NCBI GenBank assembly: GCA_029641185.1
Contig: JAPWGK010000015.1
Location: forward strand, 372,001 to 436,000
Direction: 5' to 3'
Origin: Pseudofabraea citricarpa
Lineage: Eukaryota; Ascomycota; Leotiomycetes; Helotiales; Dermateaceae
Length of the DNA: 64,000 nt
The position numbers and the translations under genes are program-made. Each line of letters starts with the position of its first letter. The first letter of the stretch is position 1. This document shows, one piece after another, positions 11,265 through 22,644 of this stretch. The notes beneath the pieces are model-generated. The model worked only from the letters and a program-made list of their open reading frames with translations. It had not been told where the DNA came from and searched no databases.

Positions 11265-14200
11265 TCAATGTGAGGTGCCCAGCAAAAGTCGCCGGTTTTT
11301 CTTCAATAGCTGATTAAGCTTCTTCTCGAAGCCCTCCGTCTCTTTTCGTGATACCTGCATCGCAGTCTCGGACTCGGTAAGACTTAGTAGTGAAACGTTT
11401 CCTAATGGTTGACCTCTTTCGATCTCTCTTCCAACTGCGAAGTGTGCAGTCATGTTTTCTAGTCCGGTCGCTAAAATCCCCTCTTGGCTTGATGGTCCAT
11501 ATGGTCCTTCGTTGTGGTCAGTGCTAGGTGACATCGCATCATTTCCCCATGATGCCCAAGTAGATGATTCGTTGGTACGCATCATTTCTGCATCAAGAGC
11601 ATTCGCATTTAGGGCTTTCTCCAGCTGCGAGTTTGTGGATAGTGACGGTAGCACATATTGGTTAATATAACTCAAAGCCTCATCTCGTTGAATCTTACTG
11701 ACAGGGTCGATGGGCGGCATGTTGCCACCTGCAACTGGGAAGAAAGCTGGAGGGCCATTTGGTACTGCGCGACCACCAATAAGTGTAAATCCATTGTTTG
11801 CATGATGCTTGGCGGAGAAAAATGCGGTCGGTCCTGCCTCTGCAGCAATTCTTGACTGAAGTTCCAAGTAACGTTCTTCTTCGTCAGGGGTAAGATTACG
11901 TACACAGTCGCCATTTGGTGTCAACATAATACGACTCAAACCCTCAACTACCTTGTGGACTGGCGTACCACTAAGTAATGCAGAGCGATCCTCGGGGGTA
12001 ATTGTCAACTTTTGATCAATGTCTTGCATGTCAGCTGGCAGCTCGTGGCGGGAGTTGATGCCAATAGGAGCTTTCAAGACATTGAGACTAGAAGGATCTG
12101 GAATATCTCCTGCGGAGAGAAGATCATTGAAAACAGATGCTGGTGTTGGAATAGGCTTTTCGGGTGTTCCCTCTTCTTCTTCTAGTGCCATGGATACTGG
12201 TTCCGGAGTCACAGGTCGTGGAGCTTTAGCCTTTCCTTTTGCTTTGGTTTCCATCGTCTTGCTAACGGCCCTACCGGCATCCTTCTCGGGGGGGTTAGGC
12301 TTTTCTGAAGTCGGCACCGGTGGCTCTATAGTAGGAGCTACTTCTTTTGGCGGTTCAACTAGTCCAGGAGAAGGAGCTCTACTAATTGCAGGAGTTGAGC
12401 CACCCGGAACACTATTTGCAGGTTTCTCTTTCTTCTGTTTCTTCTTCCTGCCCATAATGGGCGCCACCTCAACCTCGGGCTCAGGCTTAGCGGCCACTGC
12501 TTCAAATTTCTCCTTCTGTGCTTCCTTGCGTTGTTTCTTCTGCATGCTCTTAGTTGTAGTTCTCACTGGAGCAGACCCAACCTTTGAGGGTGGAGGGGAA
12601 TTTGCTCTAGAAAATGAGGCCGATGTCATCGAAGCCGTCTCAGAAATTATTTCACTAGTAGGGGAACCAGGGCGTTCAAGTTTCGAAGCGGATGCAAGAC
12701 TTGGTTGGCGTGAAGGAGGAAAGATTGGTGGAAACATAGAAGTTGTAGAAGTCGGTGTGCTAGTACTTGGTGGTAGCTCGGTCTTAGGGGTGGGAACAAC
12801 TCTAATTGTCTTAGGTAGAGTCCGAGGAATAGGAGACTGAATCGCGGCAGTAGGTGTGCTCGTAGGTAGTGGAGGAAAGGCAGCCGGTGCCACAACTGAC
12901 TTAGTCGGTGTCTCGTTAGCTGCTGCCGCAGGCTTAGGTATAGACTTAGAAGGAACTGCAATATTTAAAATGCCTGGTGTTGGGCGTTTTTCAGTCGTCT
13001 TAGCTGGGGTCGGAACTATTGAAGCACTGCTTGCGCCAGTAGCCTTTTTGTTTGACTTGACAGGTGTCACAACTTTAGCGGCAGCAGCCATCTTTGGTGT
13101 TCCCTTTTCAAGAGCAGGAAACTCCTCTGGTTGAAGGCTGGTGGATGGGATAGCAGTTGTAGAAGCTTGAGTTGCAATAGCTTTTGAAAGGCCAGAGTTC
13201 GTAGCCAGAGCCTTAACATCATGTTTGGCTTGAGATGTTGGTGTCTCGAACATCTTAGGGGTTGCAACCCTCTGTACTGGGGTAGGTGGTACAGATACAT
13301 TAGCAAGGGGAGTGGCCGCACGGGGAGCATATGCAGAGCTAGCAGCGCGAGATGGTGTAAATGGTGCGGCATTAGGAATAATTCGTGAACTTGGTTTAGC
13401 AATAGGGTCCTCGCGCATAATCGGTGAGGGGTGGGCATGGGGAAGGCCTGGAGGGCCAAATCCAGGAGGTCCGAATCCGGGAGGAACTGATGGGGTGGAT
13501 GATCGTGATACATCATACGAATCGAAAGCAGTTGGAATATCATCTGCTGAGCTGTCGGCAACGAGCTGATCAACCGTTTTTGACGCCTCGTCAAGCGAGG
13601 GTAAGATCTGATCTTCTATAGAAGTGCCAGTCAGCAAGTGTTACTCTTATGAATGCGCAAATTAAACCGAGTAAAGGAAAAGCTCCACAGGTCAGCATCA
13701 GTATATCACGGGTACCATCATCGTCTTCGAAGTGGAGAAATGCTACTGATGGTACAAAATATGTGAGAATGCTATATTTGACCAACCAGCACAAGGGCAT
13801 GGGGTCGGGGCTTTAACGTACATGTTGCCGAGACGAAGACGATGATGGTATTCCCGGCGTTTCCTTTTGATGAGCGCAGCCTGGAAACCCTAGAAAATAA
13901 AACGATAAAAAGCAAAGCAAATATGCAATAAGATCCCTTCAGCTCCCGCAAAACACCAGAAACACCACGTCAGCCGTAGCCTCCATCTTGGAGCTCTATG
14001 ATGCTCATGCTCATGCTCGCTAAAAGAAATGTCGACCAAGCGAAATGTGTAATCGCAACGCCCTTAGAAGGGTCTTTGCAACGCCAACCCATAGAAAAAC
14101 AGTAAGTCGGAATTCCGCCCTAGAACGCCCACCGCCAATGCTCTGCCTACCACCTCGCAAAGCCAGAGCCATACATCATGTTTGGATTGTACCCACCTTG

Positions 14201-16748
14201 AGCCTGTCCCCCAAACAGTCCCTGTCCGACTCCGGCATTGCTCTGTTGCTGTTGATGCATTCTCGCTTGTAAGATACTCGGGTCCGCAAGATCGACTAAG
14301 CCACCTCCCCCAGAGGAGGAAGTGTTAGCATGTCTGTGCTTCTTTCCCTTCTTCTTCTGCTTTGACCCAAAGTCATGGAATGCTCCAGGTTGCGAACCAT
14401 AGAGCGATGCCAGGAGCCCTGAGGCAGGAGCTGGAGTGGAGGAGACAGATGGGTACTGTTGAAGAAAAGAAGGAAACATGTACTCACGCTTGCCTGTATC
14501 ATGAATTTGGCTACCGCCAGCACCAACGCTACCCCGACCACGAAGCATCTCCCGAAGCATGTCGCTGTTGTTGTCCTTTTGTGAACCACCAAAAACGGAA
14601 CCTCCGCCCATTGAGCCACCGAAGCCGTGACCTTGGCCAAACATGCCGGCAGGTGGTGTCCCTGTTGATTTCAGGCCGGGTGGCGGCCCTGGCATTGTAG
14701 AACCGTAGTATTGATTGCCCTGCTGCGAAGATGGTGGCATCATGGAAGACTGCTGTGCCATTAATTTTGGGTTTGCTGAGGGCTTTACCGAAGACGAGGA
14801 TGCCGGGGCACTCTCGTTAGCAAAGCTATATCGTGAAGATTGTCTATTATGACCTTGCTGCTGGAAAAGAGAGGCTCCTTGATTGTTTGCAGACGAAAAC
14901 TGGTCCATGAAACCATGTTGAGGCTGCCCGGATTTCAAGATTTGAAGCTGTTGCGTCTGCTGTGGCGTTAAAGTACGGCCGTTGATGGAGCTTAGATTAC
15001 CAATGTTCTGTGTGAAATTCTGGTTCAAGCTAGGTCCAAAGGGTCCGCTGGTGGGTGCTCGCTGAATAGGAAGCTGGGTGCTCATTCGTCGTTGACTATT
15101 AAACCCCTGAGATTGGCCACCTTCACGGCCGTGCTCTCTGTCTTCTGGCTCACCACCAAGTTGCAAGCTGCCACTTTCTGGCTCTTCCTCCTCTGAAGGT
15201 TCGGCTACCGCGCGAACATCCGGTTGGGGCTCTTGTTCAATTTGGAGTCTGGCTTCTTCTTGTTGTTCGCGCATAGCTCGTCTCTTTTCACCACCGAATA
15301 CATCAAAGAGAGGTGGGAAGTCAGCCTTCGCAGCATCTGGTCTTGTGACAGCTTCCACAAACTCGACATCGCGCGTATTAATGGCCTTGAGAAGAGAAAG
15401 CAGCTCGACATTCCTGGCTTGTTTCGGAGTACTCATAGCCACAGGTGCCTCGGGCAGCGCAGCAGGTTCAACAGATTCTTGCACATCTTCCTTTTGTTCT
15501 TGCACCTCCTCGGTCGCTTCTACAGTCGCGGGCATAACGTAGGATACAGCCGGACTCGAAGCAGCACCGCTAGTGGCATGACTACCTCTTCTACTACGTT
15601 GCTGTATGCCGTGATTTGCCCAGCTTGCTGAGGAAGGAAGAGCAGAACCATCTCCACTATCCGAACCATCTTTGCTGTTTCCCCGAGCCATGGGTTGAGT
15701 AGCAGCTGCTATAGGCTGCGCTTGCTGGATTGGTGCTTGCGTCTGCACCGCTTGTCTAGAGGCAGACCTAGATGAAGATGCCATAGCAGGAAGTGGACGT
15801 TGAGTGCTAACACTATTGATCGAGGACAAATCATGCCGCGAGTAACTGTCGTCATTGTCGCCAGGTTCATGAAGGAACATGCATTGTTTATTCGTACAGG
15901 TTTCGTTTCTGAGGTACGCTGAACAATATTTCGTTGTTCCAAGTTGTGCTCGGAGGACTCGATCGCCATTTTGTGAGCCATTAACGGCAGCTATGCATCG
16001 CGCTGCATCCTCCTTACGCTCGAAAGTGACATACACGCCGATGGATTGGCCGGTCTGTACTACCTCACCCTGCTTGGCTTTTTGAACCACAATTTTAATG
16101 ATCTTTCCATACTGCCCGAAGTATTTATCTCCTCTTAGTGTCTGTAACATTTCGTCTTCTCGAATACCAGGAGAGAGGCCTAAGACGTAAACGAGATTTT
16201 TCTGAATTACCCGCAGACCCGACAGATGCTTCCGATTAAGGGTTTCGACTTCGCGTTTTTGCGCTTCCTTTTGACGTATGTCGGCCTTCTTCTTAGCGTT
16301 CTTCTGGATATTCGACTTGAACTGTGCGATTCTGTGAACTTGTCAGCACAAGAGTGTCCAACCTACAAGGGAGCTCATACTCTTCCGGCGTTACGACTCT
16401 CCATTTTATTGTCTTATCATCGTATGGTCTACGGCAGGCAGGACACAGTCCATTCATATTATTCCTAATATTGTTGAAACAAAACTGGCAGACCTGTGGC
16501 AAAGTTAAAGGTATTAGTAACCACATTAAGCTGGATTGGGGACTATATCAAGCTTACTTGGTAGCCACAAGGACATGGCCGAAAGTTCTTGTCTGAGAGA
16601 TCGAACTCCTCCACGCAGAGGGGACTAAAGAGTCTTTGTTAGTGAACCTGAGACACAGATGTACCAAGTACACATTTCAAGTATTAGAGCAAGATCATGC
16701 GTACCAAGTATCGTCATCTTCATCAATGAAGCTATCTTGCGGTGCCAT
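11265..16748 (-). CDS. NOT4: CCR4-NOT complex E3 ubiquitin ligase NOT4
   Basis: Exons 16748-16705, 16624-16558, 16493-16381, 16331-14197 and 13615-11265 give 1569 residues. Not4 ubiquitinates ribosomal and other substrates in translation quality control and mRNA decay. The RING is of the C4C4 type, with cysteines 15, 18, 32, 34, 39, 42, 54 and 57. An RRM follows at about residues 115-210, then a C-x8-C-x4-C-x3-H zinc finger just after it. The remainder is disordered, with FPAL-type motifs, PPGF repeats, a GRKKKQKK cluster and a short helical C-terminus. The last junction is the uncertain one: a 581-nt intron whose 5' part contains an in-frame stop. Reading into it gives an 802-residue protein ending at 14147. 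The spliced join is in phase (G|AA), and the downstream frame lacks a convincing start of its own. A separate downstream gene remains possible. Confidence 0.8.
13616..14196 (-). other. NOT4: Stop-containing long intron of NOT4 (possible alternative 3' end)
   Basis: The donor is AAG|GTGGGT at 14197/14196 and the acceptor CTATAG at 13616, with a TGCTGAC branch about 20 nt before it. At 581 nt this is several times longer than the other introns in the window. If retained, translation continues 16 codons and stops at 14147, after a tail ending GFARW. Two further short open stretches with plausible splice sites (about 13891-13825 and around 13745-13720) lie inside it, so cassette exons are also possible. 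Confidence 0.6.
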
Positions 16749-17148
16749 TATGTGGGTTTGTGAGATCTGCAGAGGGCAGTGGAGGGCAGGTACTGATGTG
16801 CTGGTTGAGTCGGGGGCTTTGTGGCACGCTCAGAACCAGGAGTGATCGCGTCGCGGAGGTGTATAACGTATGTTATTAACGAGTGTTGAGGCCGGCGTAT
16901 CCTCAAGCACGTTTGCAGATGTGTTGTGAGGGCGAGGTGTGGAGTTGTAGATGTTAATGAACAGTAGTCTATTGAAAAGGACATGGAAGGTTGTATCTGA
17001 CCGATGCCACATGTACACGTGATGCGCTAGCCCAATTCGGTCAAAGCGTGCTTCCAGAAGATTAGCGCGAGCTTCCGGATCAACGACTCCAGGGTGAGGG
17101 AATTCGGACGTTATCTACCATTGGCAAATCAACAACCCATAATCAACC
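16749..17148. promoter_or_regulatory. Divergent promoter between NOT4 and the complex I gene
   Basis: 400 bp between two start codons. The interval holds the 5' leaders of both genes. No other gene is seen. Confidence 0.5.
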
Positions 17149-18076
17149 ATGGCAATGAGGGTATCTAATCGCCGGGCGCTGGCTTCAGCTATACGGTCGA
17201 CCAGAACCGCCCTGACCCGCCGCAGCGAGAGCAATGTCCGGGGCTTCTCGTCTACTCAACATCACCAAGTTGTAGTCTCTTCAGATGTCCCAAATATGCG
17301 CCACGCCTCGAGAGACCCTGCTGGACCAGGAGGACTTCAAGCCCCAATTGTCAATCCAGCAGACAAATATGCTGCAAAGGCTGATGATATGCACCGCTAC
17401 GGTTCATGGCTAATGGGTTGCCTGCCCAAATACGTGCAGCAATTCTCCGTATGGAAGGATGAGCTAGTCATTTATATCTCCCCAGCTGGTGTTATTCCGG
17501 TCTTCAATTTCTTAAAATGTAAGTCCCATGGTCTACAGATTACGTTGTTGATTCTGACATTTTCTAGACAATACCGCAGCTGAATTCACACAAGTGACGG
17601 ACATCACTGCTGTTGACTTTCCTACTCGCGATCAAAGATTTGAGGTTGTCTACAATCTGCTCAGTGTACGCCACAATGCCCGAATCCGAGTCAAGACATA
17701 TGCGGACGAAGCTTCTCCAGTGCCTAGCATCACGAGTCTCTATGACGGGGCCAACTGGTACGAGAGAGAGGTCTACGATCTATTTGGTGTCTTTTTCGTT
17801 GGTCACCCCGATCTTCGACGTATCATGACCGATTATGGTTTCGACGGACATCCACTGCGAAAGGATTTCCCATTGACCGGCTACACAGAAATTCGATATG
17901 ATGAAGAGAAGAAGCGTATTGTGGTGGAGCCATTAGAGTTGACACAGGCATTCAGAAACTTTGAGGGTGGGTCGGCAGCATGGGAGCAAGTCGGACCTGG
18001 TGTAGACAGAAAACCAGATACATTCAGGTTGCCTACGGCAAAGCCAGAGGAAAAGAAGGAAGAGCCAAAGAAGTAG
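17149..18076 (+). CDS. nuo-30.4: NADH:ubiquinone oxidoreductase 30-kDa subunit, mitochondrial (NDUFS3 type)
   Basis: Exons 17149-17518 and 17568-18076 give 292 residues. The 49-nt intron starts GTAAGT, and splicing makes the TAC codon in FLKYNTAAEF. The subunit is part of the hydrophilic arm of complex I, in the Q module of the matrix side. An Arg/Ser-rich N-terminus lacking acidic residues for about the first 25 positions fits a matrix-targeting presequence. The diagnostic family signature is present as [14 protein letters not shown], followed by [19 protein letters not shown]. The Lys/Glu-rich C-terminus is usual in fungi. The start is the ATG with good context (AACCATGG). Confidence 0.95.
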
Positions 18077-19351
18077 ACTCGGTTTTCATCGAGCTGTACA
18101 TAGAACGCTGTCGTCATACCTGTTTTTTTATCATACGAACATACACAACTCGTGCACGCCCAACTGAAGTTACGGCATACACGTAAGTTGATTTTTTCGT
18201 TCGCTCCTTTTCTTTGGCTCTTTTGCTTCGATTCAAAACGCAACCGGATTCACTTGAGTGAATATATTTCGGTTATATAATGATTTATTATACCCAGTCT
18301 CTAAAATTTCTATTGTATTCCGCATCATTGTACTTAGATGACTGACTGTCGTTCTTATTTTTCAACCCCGCTGCAATGAAAACAGATGTTCATTTTCAAG
18401 GTTCTGCATGTTCAATTTATCTCCCGTCACTTCTTATACCTTACTGCGTACCTTTACCTAACAGCTTAAATTTGGCCATAGCTCTTTCTAATGGAACTCA
18501 AAACTTTGTTCTTACGCTACAACTGGTAACCAGAAATGTATTCCTCAGTCTGTCATACAAGTATATAAAAATTTTTAATAGAAAATGCCTAGCGTGCTAT
18601 TTTCCGTAAATACTACCGACCAAGTCCAACCTAACGCGCGTGGCCAAAATAGACTTGAATAAGTATGGGTCTAAACGCGCTAACATCACTTATACTAATA
18701 TGACTAATATCAACTTTAAACTTCAACCAAAAGATCGTTTCCATTGTAGTCGTTGTTCTAATAGTTAGACTAGCTTCTGTTCTTAACATACCATAGGATG
18801 ATGAGCCTTGGAAGGTGTCGCTTAACCATAGAATTTTCAGGAACGAACTTCCAGTCACCCAGGTATTTGTGAACCTTGATGAGGTTGCATTTTCCTACAC
18901 CCACAGTACCATGGAATAACACTAGGTCATAACTTTATATCGAATTTCGATACCTGCTATAGTTTTGTAGTGGGGTTGCTCTTCGTCTTCCGAGTTACAT
19001 GATGTGAAGCTCGTACTTAGTCTACATAGTAGCAGCCTTGTTGCTAGCGACTCAAAACTTTCATAGCTTCCTCGCTTACTTCCTCCATTCCCTTTCGTCT
19101 GCCTTTCATCTGGCGACCTAGTAATAGTTTGATATTTAGCTAACAAAGACGTTTCAACCCAAAACTTGAATTCTATGGTAAGTGAGAACGCTCTACCTGA
19201 TACTTGCCTGATCTAGTTCTACCTTCAGCTATAAATTCCTTTCTCCCATCCCGTTATAATCTTCATTCTCTTCCAACTCACTTTTCACACTTTGGCTCTC
19301 ACAACTCTTCAATTCTCACTTCGTCGTGCTATATCTCAATTACCACTCAAC
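18077..19351. other. Intergenic, no gene seen
   Basis: 1275 bp of mostly AT-rich DNA. The first part should carry the 3' end of the complex I transcript. Open frames are short and have no protein texture. The last 150 bp before 19352 are CT-rich, as often found just upstream of fungal start codons. Confidence 0.45.
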
Positions 19352-19627
19352 ATGTCTCATTCCATTGGATCTCTTACTTCCAATGTTGCCAGCTACTCAA
19401 CATTCTCGCCCACTGAGCATGCCCGTACAGAAATCCACAAAAAGTACCACTACTACCAACAATACATGGACGCTGAGGACTACGAGGAACTCGTGGAGCT
19501 CGAAATACTCCGCCGTCAGTCAGATTCTCAAGCTAGTTCAACTTGGTCGGCCTCTACAGCCTCCTTTCGCAGAACGACAAATCCATTCATCCGATGCCTA
19601 CGGGCTATATTCTGCCAAAAGTATTAG
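19352..19627 (+). CDS. Small hypothetical protein, 91 residues
   Basis: The ATG at 19352 sits in a good context (CTCAACATG) after a CT-rich leader and opens a 91-residue frame without introns. The middle is acidic and probably helical (YMDAEDYEELVELEILRR). A Ser/Thr-rich linker follows, then a basic C-terminus with two cysteines (RCLRAIFCQKY). No domain is recognised and no signal peptide is present. Short cytosolic proteins of this layout are common as lineage-restricted genes in Leotiomycetes, but that is a general impression, not a match. An overlapping frame (about 19543-19908) stays open longer, so a different exon model is possible. Confidence 0.45.
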   Translation: MSHSIGSLTSNVASYSTFSPTEHARTEIHKKYHYYQQYMDAEDYEELVELEILRRQSDSQASSTWSASTASFRRTTNPFIRCLRAIFCQKY

Positions 19628-21256
19628 TCAACGACAACAACTTACTCGAACCATCGACCACGACAAGAAGGCCAATTAATCAGTTACGTGCGAATTTGGC
19701 AAACCCGGAAATTCTCAGTTCGACTATTTATACCTCGTACCCAGGGATGCGAAATATCACTTATTCGTCAACCCCGTTCAATATCGGATCACTCCTAAGA
19801 CAACTAGAGAATTTCAACTGGCCCATCAAATTTGGATTGCCTCAGTACACATCAAAGTCCGAGCTGCATACAAATACCACCCCTAGTAGCTTGCACACAC
19901 GACAATAAATCCAATTTGGAATCCTGAATCAAAGAGTCAAAAAAGGGTAATTAGCATCTTGGCCCTAAAATCCAAATCACTACTGACTGTATCAAGAACT
20001 TACACGTCGATCATAAAGTTGAAGTACTATTATGAGCTATTCTGCTCGCCAACCCGATCGATTAACACCAAACACAACTGCTTATTCAAAGTATATAACA
20101 CCTCAACAAGAGATTATCCATTACTGAATGGTCGAATCATGTAAGAGAAGGAACGAAATGATTCCTTCGATGTATGGAGTTCCCTTTTTATTTCTCAGCC
20201 ACAGACAAAAGGGGTTTAAGCTTGGCCGAGGGAATCAGGGTTTGGACAAATAAGAGGACGATAATCATCAAAGAAAATTACATCTGGTTTACAATTTGCA
20301 AGTAAATGGGGGTTTCAGAGTGCGGGAAAAGATTCTTGTTGATCTGGAAGAGTTAGATGGTTTGTGTAGCCTATAAACGTACAATACACCAATAGGCATA
20401 TCCTTTTGCTCTTTTCCCTCGCTGAGATGGGTCTGTTTTTCACTTGTAAAAAAAGAAAAAGAGGTCGTCTAGCTCCTACTTAAGTTTCTCGTTCTATTAA
20501 CTCTAAAAAAAAAATCTCATCGTATCACCGGAAACCGAATAAATATTACAGAGATAGCCGTCTCTAAAAATCTTCCAGGTGAGCACCGTGTAAAATAACA
20601 ATGCTCTCGAAATCAAGCGAGCAACAATTGGCGAGGGTACCGAACGCAAGATTCTACATACACTGCGTCCATTATTTCGCGGAGAGATATTTCACAGATC
20701 CTTGATCACAGAAGTATGCCCATGTAGTACGCCGAGCCTTTTGCATTCAAAATAACAAAATTTTGTTTGGCCACATCGAGCGTCGGGAAAGGCAAAAGTC
20801 CGCTTCCGAAAAGGTCCCTCGATTCGAGGAGTTTACACCAAGTACTCTCGAGACACTGCAAAATCTTGAGAATTAACATCTGCGTAAAAGATTTTTCACT
20901 CTTCTAAAAACCTGACTACCTCTAATATTCGAGTGATCAAGTCCTAAAGTGAATGTACCACCTACACCTACAGTCTGTCGGGGGCGGACCAATTATTTTA
21001 TCCCACCATGCACGTACCAACCGATTGACCCCGGTGAACCCTGCCTGTACCCCTCCAACCCCTCTATGCGCCTCGAGAAAAAAACGTGCTCCCGATTGCG
21101 AATCTTAACTGTCTGCTTACCTATCTACCTATCTACCTACCTACCTTATTCCTCTACCCATCCAAGCAAGGTCAACATTGAACAGTCCTCCAACTTCCCT
21201 TCCTTCCATCATACATCTACGAGGAAAGCTTTGCAGAGTGAGCAACATCGATCAAG
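19628..21256. promoter_or_regulatory. Upstream region of the MTAP gene, no other gene seen
   Basis: 1.6 kb with several poly-A/poly-T tracts (for example near 20506) and a CTAC/CTAT tetranucleotide microsatellite at about 21117-21145. The 5' leader of the next gene begins somewhere near the latter. An open frame continues from the preceding gene to 19908, but without clear coding character. Confidence 0.4.
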
Positions 21257-22480
21257 ATGTCCAGCTTTCCAGAAGAATACAAAGGTACAAGCCTCCACAG
21301 CCCTCTATTCCCTCCTCTCTTGTCTCCAGCCAGCTCACTAACCCTCTCGCCCTTAGAACCCGTGCACATCGCCGTCATCGGTGGTACGGGACTCCAGAAA
21401 CTCGACGGCTACGAGCCCGTAGCGATTGTGAATCCCAAGACACCATGGGGCTACCCCTCAGCACCCATCCACATCGTGACGCACAACTCGACGCCGATTG
21501 CCTTCCTGTCACGGCACGGAGACTCGCACGAGCACGCGCCGCACGAGGTGCCGTCGCGGGCCAACATTGCTGCTCTGCGCCACCTGGGGGTGCGTACTGT
21601 CATTGCGTTTAGTGCCGTGGGCAGTCTGCAGGAACAGATCAAGCCGAGGGATTTCGTTGTGCCGGACCAGATCATTGATCGTACAAAGGGTAGGAGTTAC
21701 TTGTCTTTTTCCTTTCCGTTCAGAAACTGCAGAAAGAACGGATTGCTGATTTTGAGGCGCGTGAATAGGTGTCAGACCTTTTACTTTCTTCGAGAAGGGG
21801 ATTGTAGGCCATGTGGGCTTCGCAGATCCTTTTGACGATAAGATCGCTCAGGTACGATGAAATCCCCCCAAGGATCAAGAGCGAGCAAGAGGAGAGAAAA
21901 AGATAGCAGTACAATTGCTTACACCCAGAATGAAAATAGGTAGTTCGAGAATGCGGACACGCGTTGGCAGGCGAGGGAGTAGTTCTCCACGACAAAGGAA
22001 CAATCATCTGCATGGGTACGTCTTCTATTCATCTATTCACCAGCTGCCTTCCTGGCTTCCCAGCTGACAAGTAAATTAGAGGGACCACAGTTCTCAACCC
22101 GTGCTGAATCACACATGTACCGATCATGGGGCGGCTCTGTCATCAACATGTCGGCCCTGCCAGAAGCCAAGCTCGCGAGAGAGGCAGAGATGGTTTATCA
22201 GATGATCTGTATGGCAACGGACTACGATTGTTGGCACTCGACGGCCGATGTTGATGTTGCCATGGTCATGGGCCACATGAGTGCCAACTCGAAAAATGCA
22301 AAGTTGTTGGTCGGTGCTGTGCTCGATAAGCTGTCGCAAGAGGAGCACAGTGACCTCGTTGCTGGCAAGCACTGGGAAGGTGTCACGACTGGCTTTTTAA
22401 AGTTCATCACTAAACCCGAGGGAAGAAGTGAAGAAGCTCTCGCAAATGTCGAGTATCTTTTCCCGGGATGGTTGAATTAG
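21257..22480 (+). CDS. MEU1: S-methyl-5'-thioadenosine phosphorylase
   Basis: Five exons (21257-21284, 21357-21689, 21769-21851, 21940-22015, 22080-22480) give 306 residues. The enzyme cleaves methylthioadenosine with phosphate to adenine and methylthioribose-1-phosphate, the first step of methionine salvage. It acts as a trimer in the cytosol and nucleus. Visible family blocks are the phosphate-loop GGTGL near residue 18, RHG...H, the central IICMEGPQFSTRAES block, and MSALPEAKLAREAEM followed by TDYDCW, which define the MTAP rather than the PNP subgroup. All four introns are 64-88 nt with YAG acceptors, and every junction restores the conserved sequence. It converges on NCR1 with 164 bp between stops. 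Confidence 0.95.
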
Positions 22481-22644
22481 GGGATGATTCACTTTGACGA
22501 CATAATAAGACCATGAATTACGCCGTTGCATAACGAAATGCATGAATTAGACTAGATTCCTAAGTGATGTAATTTTCAAGAAAGTTATACATAAAACGGT
22601 ACTTTTAAAATACCGTGGTTTGAGGTGAAGAAAAGACTTCTATC

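Noticed and set aside
12019..12840. 273-codon plus-strand frame opposite NOT4
   Set aside because: Antisense shadow of a Ser/Pro/Thr-rich coding region, whose codon bias leaves the opposite strand open.
13591..13800. Hydrophobic minus-strand frame inside the long NOT4 intron
   Set aside because: It can be spliced in frame as a cassette exon, but the hydrophobic stretch does not suit NOT4. The direct 14197/13615 join is simpler.
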